Assembly: GCF_022601895.1 (NCBI RefSeq)
Contig: NZ_JAKVIO010000023.1
Location: 1 to 64,000 of the forward strand
Source of the DNA: Sphingomonas sp. LaA6.9
GTDB taxonomy: Bacteria; Pseudomonadota; Alphaproteobacteria; Sphingomonadales; Sphingomonadaceae
Direction of reading: 5' to 3'
DNA length: 64,000 nt
Each line of letters starts with the position of its first letter. Within the stretch, counting starts at the first letter, position 1. Shown here piece by piece: positions 1 to 7,706 of this stretch. The translations under genes were made by a program, and so were the position numbers. The notes under the pieces were generated by a model. The model saw nothing but the letters and a program-made list of their open reading frames with translations, had not been told where the DNA came from and did no database searches.

Positions 1-20
1 GGAACTGACGCGATGAGATG

Positions 21-40
21 GGCGGTCTGCCAGGGCCGCC
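21..40 (+). promoter_or_regulatory. Stem-loop ahead of rpsM
   Basis: A 7-bp stem (21-27 with 34-40, one G-U pair) and a 6-nt loop lie just before the AGGAGGA ribosome binding site at 49-55. The preceding 20 bases are probably the tail of the upstream gene, which cannot be identified from so little. The hairpin may be an attenuator or the decayed terminator of that gene. No run of T follows. Confidence 0.3.
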
Positions 41-61
41 TGTGGAGCAGGAGGAAGATTG

Positions 62-430
62 ATGGCACGTATTGCGGGTGTGAACATCCCGACCAACAAG
101 CGCGTTCTGATCGCGCTGCAGTATATTCACGGAATCGGACCGGCCAAGGCCCAGCAGATCATCACGCAGCTCGGCATCACGCCTGAGCGTCGCGTGCAGG
201 ACCTGAGCGATCAGGAAGTGCTCCAGATCCGCGAGACGATCGACGCCAGCCACACCGTGGAAGGCGATCTTCGTCGCGAGACCGCGATGAACATCAAGCG
301 CCTGATGGACCTGGCCTGCTATCGCGGCCTGCGTCATCGCAAGGGCCTGCCCGTCCGCGGCCAGCGCACGCACACCAACGCCCGTACCCGCAAGGGCAAG
401 GCGAAGCCGATCGCCGGCAAGAAGAAGTAA
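62..430 (+). CDS. rpsM: 30S ribosomal protein S13
   Basis: S13 sits in the head of the small subunit, where it contacts 16S rRNA, the P-site tRNA and an intersubunit bridge. The 122-residue product opens with [10 protein letters not shown], has the helical core containing [12 protein letters not shown], and ends in the basic tail [18 protein letters not shown], all typical of bacterial S13, and its length is normal. I start at ATG 62 because AGGAGGA (49-55) is correctly spaced from it; an in-frame TTG at 59 is not needed. rpsK follows after 13 bases, so this is the usual rpsM-rpsK-rpoA-rplQ alpha operon. Confidence 0.97.
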   Translation: MARIAGVNIPTNKRVLIALQYIHGIGPAKAQQIITQLGITPERRVQDLSDQEVLQIRETIDASHTVEGDLRRETAMNIKRLMDLACYRGLRHRKGLPVRGQRTHTNARTRKGKAKPIAGKKK

Positions 431-443
431 GGGGCGCTAGATA

Positions 444-833
444 ATGGCACGTGAACCGCAGCGCCTTCGCCGGCGCGAACGCAAGAACATCACCGCAGGC
501 GTCGCGCATGTGAACGCCAGCTTCAACAACACCATGATCACCATCACCGACGCGCAGGGCAATGCGATCAGCTGGTCCTCGGCGGGCATGATGGGCTTCA
601 AGGGCAGCCGCAAGTCGACCCCTTACGCCGCGCAGGTCGCGGCCGAGGACGCGGGCAAGAAGGCCGCCGAGCACGGCGTCCGCACGCTCGAGGTCGAGGT
701 CAAGGGCCCGGGTTCGGGCCGCGAATCGGCGCTTCGTGCGCTGCAGGCGGTCGGTTTCAACATCACGTCGATCCGCGACGTGACGCCGATCCCGCACAAT
801 GGCGTGCGCCCCTCCAAGCGTCGTCGCGTCTGA
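444..833 (+). CDS. rpsK: 30S ribosomal protein S11
   Basis: S11 forms part of the small-subunit platform near the mRNA exit and binds h23/h24 of 16S rRNA. The 129-residue product contains the family signatures [35 protein letters not shown] and the C-terminal [16 protein letters not shown]. Length and start (ATG 444 behind AAGGGGCG at 429-436) are standard. It lies 13 bases after rpsM and is certainly cotranscribed with it. A hairpin separates it from rpoA. Confidence 0.97.
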   Translation: MAREPQRLRRRERKNITAGVAHVNASFNNTMITITDAQGNAISWSSAGMMGFKGSRKSTPYAAQVAAEDAGKKAAEHGVRTLEVEVKGPGSGRESALRALQAVGFNITSIRDVTPIPHNGVRPSKRRRV

Positions 834-846
834 TGTGATCCCCGAC

Positions 847-870
847 GGGCTGCCCTTTTGAGGGCGGCCC
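847..870 (+). promoter_or_regulatory. Hairpin between rpsK and rpoA
   Basis: A 10-bp GC-rich stem (847-856 with 861-870, one G-U pair) encloses the 4-nt loop TTTG. It lies inside the operon 14 bases after the rpsK stop and 60 bases before rpoA. There is no T-tract, so it is more likely an RNA-processing or partial-attenuation element than a true terminator. Confidence 0.45.
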
Positions 871-930
871 TTCGACCTATTGTTATCGGCCGGAGCCGCC
901 TGGCTCCCGCCCAACGCCAAGGGGAAGCCC

Positions 931-1992
931 GTGTCTGTCAATGTCAAGAACTGGCAGGAATTGAAAAAGCCCAATGGCCTGGAGAAGAAAGCTGGCGGCG
1001 ACGCCAAGCGCAAGGCGGCCTTCGTCGCCGAGCCGCTCGAGCGCGGTTTCGGCCTGACGCTCGGCAACGCGCTGCGCCGCGTTCTTCTCTCCTCGCTTCA
1101 GGGCGCTGCGGTCACCTCGATAAAGATCGAGAACGTGCTGCACGAGTTCTCGTCGCTCGCGGGTGTCCGCGAAGACGTGACCGATATCGTGCTCAACGTG
1201 AAGCAGATCGCGCTCAAGATGGAAGGCGAGGGCGCCAAGCGTCTGCAGCTTTCCGCGACCGGCCCTGCGGAAGTCACCGCGGGCATGATCTCGGTGTCGG
1301 GTGACATCGAAGTCCTCAACTCGGATCTCGTGATCTGCCACCTCGACGAGGGGGCCACGCTCAACATGGAACTGGTCGCGGATACCGGCAAGGGCTATGT
1401 CCCCGCCGCTGCGAACCGTCCGGCCGACGCGCCGATCGGGCTGATCCCGATCGACGCGCTCTACTCGCCGGTCCGCCAGGTTGCGTACAAGGTGGAGAAC
1501 ACCCGCGTCGGGCAGGAGCTCGACTATGACAAGCTGACGCTCACCATCGAGACCGATGGCACCGTCACGCCTGACGATGCGCTGGCCTATGCCGCGCGCA
1601 TCCTGCAGGACCAGCTCCAGCTGTTCGTCCACTTCGACGACCAGATGGTGCAGGCCTCGGCGCCGATCGGCATGGCGGCCCCCGCGGCTGCCGAGAGCGA
1701 GAGCGACACCAACCAGCTCAACCGTTACCTGCTCAAGAAGGTCGACGAGCTCGAGCTGTCGGTGCGCAGCGCCAACTGCCTCAAGAACGACAACATCATC
1801 TATATCGGCGATCTGGTCCAGAAGACCGAGGCCGAGATGCTGCGCACGCCGAATTTCGGCCGCAAGTCGCTCAACGAGATCAAGGAAGTCCTCTCCAGCA
1901 TGGGCCTGCGCCTCGGCATGGAGATCCCCGGCTGGCCGCCCGAGAATATCGAGGAAATGGCCAAGAAGCTGGAACAGGAAATCCTGGGCTAA
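931..1992 (+). CDS. rpoA: DNA-directed RNA polymerase alpha subunit
   Basis: The alpha subunit dimerises to nucleate RNA polymerase assembly, and its C-terminal domain binds UP elements and activators. I choose GTG 931, giving [15 protein letters not shown] and 353 residues, because AAGGGGAAG (919-927) precedes it and family members begin here; extending to 880 would add an unconserved 17-residue leader. The N-terminal domain shows [21 protein letters not shown]. The linker is followed by the alpha-CTD (about residues 260-335) with [15 protein letters not shown] and the [14 protein letters not shown] helix-hairpin-helix. Hairpins flank the gene on both sides, unusual for this tight operon. 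Confidence 0.97.
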   Translation: MSVNVKNWQELKKPNGLEKKAGGDAKRKAAFVAEPLERGFGLTLGNALRRVLLSSLQGAAVTSIKIENVLHEFSSLAGVREDVTDIVLNVKQIALKMEGEGAKRLQLSATGPAEVTAGMISVSGDIEVLNSDLVICHLDEGATLNMELVADTGKGYVPAAANRPADAPIGLIPIDALYSPVRQVAYKVENTRVGQELDYDKLTLTIETDGTVTPDDALAYAARILQDQLQLFVHFDDQMVQASAPIGMAAPAAAESESDTNQLNRYLLKKVDELELSVRSANCLKNDNIIYIGDLVQKTEAEMLRTPNFGRKSLNEIKEVLSSMGLRLGMEIPGWPPENIEEMAKKLEQEILG

Positions 1993-2000
1993 GCACTTCG

Positions 2001-2032
2001 TTTCTCCCCGGCATGTCCGGGGAGAAATATTT
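2001..2032 (+). terminator. Perfect 11-bp hairpin after rpoA
   Basis: Positions 2001-2011 pair perfectly with 2017-2027 around the loop CATGT, and TATTT follows. It lies 9 bases after the rpoA stop and 128 bases before rplQ. It resembles a weak intrinsic terminator or an RNA-processing stem that could set the ratio of rpoA to rplQ expression. Confidence 0.6.
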
Positions 2033-2043
2033 GAAGGGGTCGC

Positions 2044-2117
2044 GGCGGTGCCCCGTTTTCACCGCCTGGTCCGGGGTACCAGTGGGACCCCATCAAAGTA
2101 CTACTTTGATGGGACCC
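2044..2117 (+). promoter_or_regulatory. rplQ: Structured leader before rplQ with competing stems
   Basis: Three stems can be drawn. Stem A pairs 2044-2050 with 2060-2066 (7 bp). Stem B pairs 2047-2055 with 2072-2080 (9 bp, one G-U). A and B share 2047-2050, so they exclude each other. Stem C pairs 2089-2100 with 2102-2113, a 12-bp near-perfect palindrome; 2084-2086 can add to it by pairing with 2115-2117. The rplQ ribosome binding site lies about 25 bases downstream. This architecture suggests attenuation or feedback control, but no known r-protein leader motif is recognised. Confidence 0.5.
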
Positions 2118-2154
2118 GCTATACGGCCCCCGAACGAACTGAAGGAAGAAGACA

Positions 2155-2577
2155 ATGCGTCATCGCGTAGGCGGCCGCAAACTGCAGCGTACCGGTTCAC
2201 ACCGTACAGCCATGTTCCGCAACATGGCGGCAGCACTGATCAAGCACGAGCAGATCATGACCACGACGGCCAAGGCGAAGGAACTTCGCCCGTATGTCGA
2301 AAAGCTGATCACGCTCGCCAAGAAGGGCGGCCTTTCGAACCGTCGTCTCGCGCATGCGCGCCTGCTCGACGACGCGCAGCTCAAGAAGCTGTTCGACGTA
2401 CTGGCCGAGCGCTACAAGGACCGCAACGGCGGCTATACCCGCATCATCAAGGCCGGCTTCCGCGCCTCGGACGCGGCGGCAGTCTCGTACATCGAGCTCG
2501 TGGACCGCGACGTCAGCGCCAAGGGCCAGGATTCGGGTCCGGTCGCCGGTGACGACGACATGGACGAAGCGGCCTGA
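2155..2577 (+). CDS. rplQ: 50S ribosomal protein L17
   Basis: L17 binds 23S rRNA beside the polypeptide exit tunnel. The 140-residue protein begins [17 protein letters not shown] and contains [20 protein letters not shown] and the [17 protein letters not shown] segment, all diagnostic. The C-terminus carries an acidic extension ([11 protein letters not shown]), common in Alphaproteobacteria. The start is ATG 2155, preceded by GAAGGAAGAAG. It ends the alpha operon and is followed by a strong terminator. Because of the long structured spacer after rpoA, it may be partly uncoupled from the upstream genes. Confidence 0.97.
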   Translation: MRHRVGGRKLQRTGSHRTAMFRNMAAALIKHEQIMTTTAKAKELRPYVEKLITLAKKGGLSNRRLAHARLLDDAQLKKLFDVLAERYKDRNGGYTRIIKAGFRASDAAAVSYIELVDRDVSAKGQDSGPVAGDDDMDEAA

Positions 2578-2606
2578 GGCTCAGGTTCCGCCAGGAATAC
2601 TTAGAA

Positions 2607-2635
2607 AGGCCTCGCGGAAACGCGAGGCCTTTTTT
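2607..2635 (+). terminator. Rho-independent terminator of the alpha operon
   Basis: A perfect 10-bp stem AGGCCTCGCG / CGCGAGGCCT closes a GAAA tetraloop and runs straight into six T residues. It lies 29 bases after the rplQ stop and is the clearest intrinsic terminator in the window. Confidence 0.93.
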
Positions 2636-2757
2636 GTTGGCGGTCAAGCTGGCGGGGCGGGCATCGCATCCCTGTTCGCCGGCCGCATTTGCGTGTACGG
2701 TGTGGCATCGTCGCTTCCGTATCATTTAGCAGGCTCGCGACGACTGAGAGACACACG

Positions 2758-2783
2758 CTGCTCCCGCTTGCCGATGGGAGCAG
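2758..2783 (+). promoter_or_regulatory. Hairpin containing the ribosome binding site of the DUF1508 gene
   Basis: CTGCTCCC (2758-2765) pairs perfectly with GGGAGCAG (2776-2783) around a 10-nt loop. The GGGAG Shine-Dalgarno core for the start at 2788 lies inside the 3' arm, so folding would hide it from ribosomes. This could be a thermosensor-like switch. Confidence 0.4.
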
Positions 2784-2787
2784 ACAC

Positions 2788-3234
2788 ATGCCGGTCAATC
2801 ATAACATGCCGCCGCAGTGGCGCGGGGCGCTGAGTGCCGCGGCTTCAGCACCCGATGAACTCCGTGCGGATATCCTGTCCGCATATGTGCATGCCGGCGC
2901 GGCGAACTCCGATCCGGAAGCGGCGCCCCCGACAGCGATCCGGGCGAGCGGACTGACAAACGAACACCCCTGGCGGCTGGTATCCTGTTGGGTGCCGAGC
3001 AAGACGAACCCGGGCACGGACGCCTATTTCGAAATCTATCGGGCGCAAGAGGTCAGTTTGACGTCGACACTTCGGTCGGGGGGCGATTGGCGGTGGCGCC
3101 TTTGCACCGCGCCCGATCATATCCTCGCTTCGGGACGCGGCTATCGCACCGAAGGGGAATGCACCGCGGCGGTAGAGCAGCTCAAGCACTTCGCTACCGG
3201 CGCCGACATCCGCCCGAGTTCCGCCACGCACTGA
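2788..3234 (+). CDS. DUF1508 (YegP-like) domain protein
   Basis: The 148-residue cytoplasmic protein has an unrecognised N-terminal half (about 1-85) and a C-terminal DUF1508/YegP-type domain (about 88-140). In the latter, YFEIYRAQEV, WRWRLCTAPDHILASGRGY and the closing ECTAAVEQLKHF match the 'fei-y-d..g.w.wrl.a.ng.iia.S.gY.....c..ai..vk' pattern. Only one copy is present, whereas YegP has two. The biochemical role of the family is unknown. I choose ATG 2788, which has GGGAG in front; the frame stays open upstream to 2689. It stands alone, after the alpha-operon terminator and convergent with the next gene. Confidence 0.65.
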   Translation: MPVNHNMPPQWRGALSAAASAPDELRADILSAYVHAGAANSDPEAAPPTAIRASGLTNEHPWRLVSCWVPSKTNPGTDAYFEIYRAQEVSLTSTLRSGGDWRWRLCTAPDHILASGRGYRTEGECTAAVEQLKHFATGADIRPSSATH

Positions 3235-3306
3235 ACGGGGAGGGCCGACCGGCGCCGGCGAGAGCAGGAGAGTGCCCAGGCGACGACGCCGTCTCGGCGC
3301 GGTTCG

Positions 3307-3837
3307 TCACTGCGCCGCGCTACCCGGCGGGAATTTGGCGAACATCTTGTCGAGGCTCTTGTTCAGCACCTTGGTTGCCTTTTCCGGCGACGAGGGAAGC
3401 GTCTCCGAAGCGGTCCCGCGCCATATGGCCTGCTGTGTCTTGGCGTCGAACATGTCGACGACAAGCGTGCCCACGTCATAGGTGCGAACCGTGGTGGTCG
3501 CGGTTCCCATCCCTCCCCAGCCGCGCCATCTCCAGCCGCCCATTGCGCTGCCGCTATAGAATGTGTCGAGCGATTGCTTCTGGGACGACGAAACATGCGC
3601 GGCCAGCGCGACATCACCCTTGTCGGCCAGCGTCCACCCCTTGGCCTGCAGCCGCGCATTGATGCCATCGACGATGCGCTGCTGCATCAATGGCGAACCG
3701 CCCTCGGGCTTCATCTCCCAATGATAAGTCCTGTACGAACTGAATACCGCCGACGGATCTGCATCGGTCGTCACCTTCGCGCTCGCCACCGAGAGGGCGC
3801 AGCTGGCGACGAGCAGGGCAAGGACGAGCTTTCGCAT
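3307..3837 (-). CDS. DUF4136 family envelope protein
   Basis: The 176-residue product starts MRKLVLALLVASCALSVASA, an export signal. The sequence allows either lipoprotein processing at Cys13 (VASC) or signal peptidase I cleavage after Ala20; the short h-region makes the choice uncertain. The mature part fits DUF4136: DPSAVFSSYRTYHWEM near the N-terminus, a hydrophobic middle with GSAMGGWRWRGWGGMG, then GTLVVDMFDAKTQQAIWRGTASETL. DUF4136 proteins are envelope proteins of unknown function. The gene is monocistronic and convergent with the DUF1508 gene. Confidence 0.7.
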   Translation of the reverse strand: MRKLVLALLVASCALSVASAKVTTDADPSAVFSSYRTYHWEMKPEGGSPLMQQRIVDGINARLQAKGWTLADKGDVALAAHVSSSQKQSLDTFYSGSAMGGWRWRGWGGMGTATTTVRTYDVGTLVVDMFDAKTQQAIWRGTASETLPSSPEKATKVLNKSLDKMFAKFPPGSAAQ

Positions 3838-4124
3838 GGTTGGTTCTCCCGTTCCGTTTCGGCCGCCCGCAATCGCGCTTGTCCGTTCTGGAGCATCGGG
3901 TGCGGGTGCAGATCAACGCCGAAGGTCGCGGCCAGTCATAGGCGCTGCGCGACGGGCGGGATATCGGGGCTTCCCCTTGAATCAAATCGGGGAAATCCCC
4001 GAGGTCGACGGTCGGCCGGCACATGCATTGCGCGCGCTGCGCGAGGTCTGGCCACTATGGGAGTGTGCTATCAAAGGCGCGCGATTATACCGAACTGCTC
4101 GACCCACGCGAAGAGGATCGCCCG
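3838..4124. other. Intergenic region before the glutathione transferase gene
   Basis: This 287-base stretch separates two divergent genes and must hold both promoters. The only clear structure is a hairpin at 3965-4001, with an outer 5-bp stem (CGGGG/CCCCG), a small internal loop, and an inner 6-bp stem TTCCCC/GGGGAA around a 12-nt loop. I see no open reading frame with coding character. Confidence 0.4.
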
Positions 4125-4709
4125 ATGAAACTCTATTACTGCCCCGGAGCCTGCAGCCTCGCCGGACATATCGCCCTGCACGAAGCCGGCATGCCCTTCG
4201 AGAGCGAAAGCGTTGATCTCAAGACGAAACAGACCGCGACTGGCACGGATTTCAACTCGGTGACGGTCAAGGGCTATGTCCCCGCGTTGCAGCTGGACGA
4301 TGGTCAGCTCGTCACCGAGAACATCGCGGTGCTCGATTACCTTGCGTCGCTGTACCCGCAGTTCGCGTTCGATGGTCCGCTCGCGCGCACGCGTCTGCTC
4401 GAGCAGCTGGCCTATATCTCGACCGAGATCCACAAGAGCTTCAAGCCATTCTGGCACGATAGCCACGAAGATCAGAAGGCGACTGCCAGCGCGTACATCA
4501 CCAGGCGGCTGCAATATCTCGCCGACACCATCAAGGGCGATTTTCTGCGCGGCGACCAGCCGGGCGTCACCGACTTTTACCTGTTCGTGACGCTGCTGTG
4601 GGCGAAGCGTTTCGGGGTGAGCGTCCCGGCCCCACTCGACGCCGTTTATGAGCGTCTGACGGCGAGACCGGCGGTACAGGCGACGCTCAAGGCGGAGGGT
4701 CTGGCCTAG
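4125..4709 (+). CDS. Beta-class glutathione S-transferase
   Basis: This cytosolic enzyme conjugates or reduces electrophiles using glutathione. The 194-residue protein has the thioredoxin-fold N-terminal domain beginning MKLYYCPGACSLAGHIALHE; Cys10 in CPGACS is the catalytic cysteine that marks the bacterial beta class. The PALQLDDGQLVTENIAVLDYL segment holds the cis-Pro and the glutathione gamma-glutamyl site (ENIAV), and an all-helical C-terminal domain follows. Length is near the usual 200. The start is ATG 4125 behind GAAGAGGA; an open frame extends upstream but has no site. No partner gene adjoins it. Confidence 0.88.
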   Translation: MKLYYCPGACSLAGHIALHEAGMPFESESVDLKTKQTATGTDFNSVTVKGYVPALQLDDGQLVTENIAVLDYLASLYPQFAFDGPLARTRLLEQLAYISTEIHKSFKPFWHDSHEDQKATASAYITRRLQYLADTIKGDFLRGDQPGVTDFYLFVTLLWAKRFGVSVPAPLDAVYERLTARPAVQATLKAEGLA

Positions 4710-4762
4710 CCGAACACGAGACGGCCCGCGATCGCACAGGCTTAGAATCGGGGAGAAACGCC

Positions 4763-4822
4763 ATGAAGTCGGGCAGGCTTGAAGCGTTCACCGATGGCGT
4801 CCTTGCCATCATCATCTTTTGA
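4763..4822 (+). pseudogene. N-terminal remnant of a TMEM175/DUF1211-type channel gene
   Basis: A ribosome binding site (GGGGAG, about 4750-4755) precedes an ATG encoding MKSGRLEAFTDGVLAIIIF and then TGA. The first 18 residues match the start of bacterial TMEM175/DUF1211 potassium-channel proteins, which carry the RxxxFSDGV signature in helix 1 and run to about 200 residues. Here reading stops mid-helix, and the DNA after 4822 does not resume the family. I read this as a decapitated gene left by a deletion. A chance short frame is the alternative. Confidence 0.55.
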
Positions 4823-4920
4823 AGCGGCGAAGATGTCGTTCGTCGAGTCGGATTTGCGATCGGTCGCGCGGGCGCTACGGTTCGCCGCAACACAATCTGC
4901 CCGTACGGAGACGAAGCCCG

Positions 4921-7104
4921 ATGCGCCACGCGCTTGTTCTTTTGAGCCTTCCGCTTATCGCGATCCCCATGATGCTGAACGCACAAACCCCCGCCGATGA
5001 CGCCGCCCCGATTGCGGGCAAGGCGCCCGCACCTGCCTTTAGCTATCCGGCGAGCGAGGCTTCCGGGCCGGTCGAGGAGCAATTCGGCATCAAGGTGGCG
5101 GACCCCTATCGCTGGCTCGAGAACGACGTGCGCGGCGACGCGAAGGTGAAGGCATGGGTCGATGCGCAGAATGCCGTGACGGATGCCTATCTCGACACGC
5201 TGCCCGGGCGCGACGTGCTCAAGGCGCGGATGGCCAAGCTGATGAACTTCGAACGCCTCGGTGTGCCGCGCAAGGCGGGGAACCGCTATTTCTACACGCG
5301 CAACGACGGCCTGCAGAACCAGTCGGTGCTCTATGCGCAAGACGGGCTGACCGGAGCGCGACGCGTGCTGATCGATCCGAACGGCTGGGCGAAGGACGGG
5401 GCGACCGCGCTCGCCGAATGGACACCCTCGGATGACGGCAGCAAGCTCGTATACGCCATCCAGGACGGGGGCAGCGACTGGCGCACGGTCAAGGTGCTCG
5501 ATGCCGCGACGGGCAAGGTGCTCGACGATGAGGTGAAGTGGGTCAAATATTCGGGACTGAGCTGGGCCGGCGACGGCAGCGGCTTTTACTATTCGCGTTT
5601 CGCGGCGCCCGCGGACGGCCAGGCTTTCCAGTCGATCACGTCGAACCAGAAGGTCTATTTTCACCGCATCGGGACGCCGCAGGACGCCGATACGCAGGTC
5701 TACGAGACCCCCGACCGACCTGCGCTCGGCCATACCGCGCAGGTGACCGATGACGGGAAATTTCTGCTCATCATCTCTTCGGCTGGCACCGACGAACGCT
5801 ATGAGCTCCACGTGCTCGACCTCGGCAAGCCAGGCGCGCTGCCCCGGACGCTCGTCAAGGGGCTTGAGAACAACTGGGAACTGGTCGGCAATATCGGCAC
5901 ACGCTTCTATTTTCTCACCAATAAGGGCGCGCCGCGGCAGCGGCTGGTGACCCTCGACGTCGCGAAACCCAAGGCAGCGCCCGTCGAGATCGTCCCCGAG
6001 CGCGCCGAGACGCTGGTCGGCGCGTCGATGGTGGGCGAGAAGATCGTGCTCGCCTATCTGGGCGACGCCAAGTCCGAGGCCGAGCTGGTGACATTGGACG
6101 GCAAGCCCGGTGGCGTCGTCACGTTGCCCGGCATTGGCACCGCGGCGGGCTTTGGCGGCAAGGCGGGCGACCCCGAGACCTTCTACACCTTCTCGAGCTT
6201 CGCAACCCCGCCCACGGTTTACCGCTTCAATACGACCACGGGTGAAGCGAGTGTATTTGCGCAGCCCAAGGTGGCGTTCGACCCCACGGCCTATGAGACG
6301 CTCCAGCAGTTTTATCCATCGAAGGACGGGACGAAGATCCCTGTCTTCATCGTCCGCAAGAAGGGGCCGCTGCCAGCGGGTGGGGCACCGACCCTGCTTT
6401 ATGGCTATGGCGGCTTCAACATCTCGGTAACGCCGAGCTTTTCGGCGACGAGGCTCGCCTGGCTCGAGCAGGGCGGCGTGCTGGCGATCGCCAACCTGCG
6501 CGGCGGCGGCGAATATGGCAAGGCGTGGCACGACGCTGGCCGCCTCCAGAACAAGCAGAATGTGTTCGACGACTTCATCGGTGCGGGCGAATATCTGATC
6601 GCACAGGGGATCACTTCGAAGGACAAGCTGGCGATCGAGGGGCGCTCCAATGGCGGGCTGCTCGTGGGCGCCGTCGTTAACCAGCGCCCTGACCTGTTCG
6701 CAGCCGCGCTGCCCGCGGTGGGCGTGATGGACATGCTGCGCTACGACCGCTGGACTGCGGGACGTTACTGGGTCGATGACTATGGCCATCCGGACAAGGA
6801 GGCCGATTTCAAGGCGCTGCGCGCCTATTCGCCCTATCACAACGTCAAGGCGGGTGTCGATTATCCGGCGATCCTGGTGACGACCGCGGACACCGATGAC
6901 CGCGTGGTGCCAGGGCACAGCTTCAAATATACAGCGGCACTCCAGGCAGCGGACATCGGATCCAGACCGCACATGATCCGGATCGAAACGCGCGCCGGCC
7001 ATGGCTCCGGCAAGCCCACCGACAAGATCATCGAGGAATCCGCGGACATGTATGCCTTCACGGCGAAATGGACGGGGCTGAAGATCGGTACGGTCGCGAA
7101 TTGA
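4921..7104 (+). CDS. Prolyl oligopeptidase family serine peptidase (S9A), exported
   Basis: This enzyme cleaves short peptides after proline. The 727-residue product starts MRHALVLLSLPLIAIPMMLNAQTP, a signal peptide, so it acts in the periplasm. A seven-bladed propeller (about 75-450) gates the C-terminal alpha/beta-hydrolase domain. The catalytic residues are visible: Ser576 in EGRSNGGLL, an Asp near 660 in DTDDRVVP, and His694 in AGHGSGKP. The length agrees with other exported S9A enzymes. The start is ATG 4921 with GGAGACG in front; extension to 4819 would precede the signal sequence. It stands alone, directly downstream of the TMEM175 remnant, so its promoter lies in or beside that scar. 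Confidence 0.92.
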   Translation: MRHALVLLSLPLIAIPMMLNAQTPADDAAPIAGKAPAPAFSYPASEASGPVEEQFGIKVADPYRWLENDVRGDAKVKAWVDAQNAVTDAYLDTLPGRDVLKARMAKLMNFERLGVPRKAGNRYFYTRNDGLQNQSVLYAQDGLTGARRVLIDPNGWAKDGATALAEWTPSDDGSKLVYAIQDGGSDWRTVKVLDAATGKVLDDEVKWVKYSGLSWAGDGSGFYYSRFAAPADGQAFQSITSNQKVYFHRIGTPQDADTQVYETPDRPALGHTAQVTDDGKFLLIISSAGTDERYELHVLDLGKPGALPRTLVKGLENNWELVGNIGTRFYFLTNKGAPRQRLVTLDVAKPKAAPVEIVPERAETLVGASMVGEKIVLAYLGDAKSEAELVTLDGKPGGVVTLPGIGTAAGFGGKAGDPETFYTFSSFATPPTVYRFNTTTGEASVFAQPKVAFDPTAYETLQQFYPSKDGTKIPVFIVRKKGPLPAGGAPTLLYGYGGFNISVTPSFSATRLAWLEQGGVLAIANLRGGGEYGKAWHDAGRLQNKQNVFDDFIGAGEYLIAQGITSKDKLAIEGRSNGGLLVGAVVNQRPDLFAAALPAVGVMDMLRYDRWTAGRYWVDDYGHPDKEADFKALRAYSPYHNVKAGVDYPAILVTTADTDDRVVPGHSFKYTAALQAADIGSRPHMIRIETRAGHGSGKPTDKIIEESADMYAFTAKWTGLKIGTVAN

Positions 7105-7120
7105 TTGCGATTGCGATTAC

Positions 7121-7153
7121 GGGCGCGGCGTCGAATTGACGACGTTCGCGCCC
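7121..7153 (+). terminator. Hairpin after the prolyl oligopeptidase gene
   Basis: GGGCGCG (7121-7127) pairs with CGCGCCC (7147-7153), and an inner CGTCG/CGACG stem closes the loop AATTGA. There is no T-run. It lies 17 bases after the stop codon and is likely a weak or Rho-assisted terminator. Confidence 0.5.
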
Positions 7154-7258
7154 TAAGCGGCTATGCGAAATCAGGAATTTTTACGCATAGGGAACTGCTT
7201 CGACCATCGTCTGTTCTATGCTATGGGCCATAATGCCCTCCACGAAAGGGGAACAACG

Positions 7259-7516
7259 ATGAAGAAGTTGGGAACCGTTGCCGCGACTATGGCGGCACTA
7301 ATGATGGCTGCAACGCCCGCGATTGCAGCGGCACCGCAGTCGCCAGCATCCAAATTGTCGGTCGTCAATGCCGCCAAACGTACAGGTGCTCCCCTTGCCA
7401 GTGCCAACCGGGCAGAGGGCGAGAGCAGCTGGATCTGGATCGGTCTTGGCGCAGTTGCCGTGATCGTCGGCATCATCCTGATTGCCGATGACGATGATGA
7501 GCCTTCGAGCCCCTGA
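7259..7516 (+). CDS. Small single-pass membrane protein, unknown function
   Basis: This 85-residue protein has a cleavable-looking signal (MKKLGTVAATMAALMMAATPAIAAAP), a 30-residue linker, one transmembrane helix (about 59-75, WIWIGLGAVAVIVGIILIA) and an acidic tail DDDDEPSSP. The expected orientation is N-out. I recognise no family; similar small signal-plus-helix proteins are common in sphingomonads. I start at ATG 7259, behind GAAAGGGGAAC and in line with the signal peptide, rather than at the open-frame limit 7163. Two hairpins follow, so it is a single-gene transcript. Confidence 0.65.
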   Translation: MKKLGTVAATMAALMMAATPAIAAAPQSPASKLSVVNAAKRTGAPLASANRAEGESSWIWIGLGAVAVIVGIILIADDDDEPSSP

Positions 7517-7537
7517 GCCACCGCGCATATACTGAGA

Positions 7538-7566
7538 CTGTTGCCGCCGCATGAAGGCGGCAACAG
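7538..7566 (+). terminator. Perfect 11-bp hairpin
   Basis: CTGTTGCCGCC (7538-7548) pairs with GGCGGCAACAG (7556-7566) around a 7-nt loop, 22 bases after the small membrane protein gene. It lacks a T-run; the second hairpin just downstream supplies one. Confidence 0.6.
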
Positions 7567-7582
7567 ATTCATCAGCCTCGAG

Positions 7583-7622
7583 ACGCGCCAACCTTCCTTG
7601 ACGGAAGGGTGGGCGCGTTTTT
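7583..7622 (+). terminator. Rho-independent terminator
   Basis: The outer stem ACGCGCC/GGCGCGT (7583-7589 with 7612-7618) and inner stem CCTTCC/GGAAGG (7592-7597 with 7603-7608) are separated by a small internal loop, and the structure runs into TTTTT at 7618-7622. It terminates the gene at 7259. Confidence 0.75.
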
Positions 7623-7667
7623 GCGTATTCATCATATCGCGAGGCCATGGGCATCGCAGCTTGCACT

Positions 7668-7706
7668 GCCGACAGTGTTGCGCGCGGAGCTCCGCGGTGT
7701 GTCGGC
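7668..7706 (+). promoter_or_regulatory. Composite hairpin of unknown role
   Basis: GCCGACA (7668-7674) pairs with TGTCGGC (7700-7706). The enclosed sequence contains a 14-bp perfect palindrome (7683-7696, centred on GAGCTC). It could be an RNA element or a protein-binding site upstream of the gene at 7822. Confidence 0.35.

Noticed and set aside
4687-7002. A 771-residue open frame on the strand opposite the prolyl oligopeptidase
   Set aside because: It is the mirror frame of a high-GC gene; the plus-strand protein has an intact signal peptide and a full Ser-Asp-His triad, whereas this translation is Arg-rich with no motif.
7101-7117. Short GATTGC tandem after the peptidase gene
   Set aside because: Only about two and a half copies of a six-base unit; too short to call a repeat locus.
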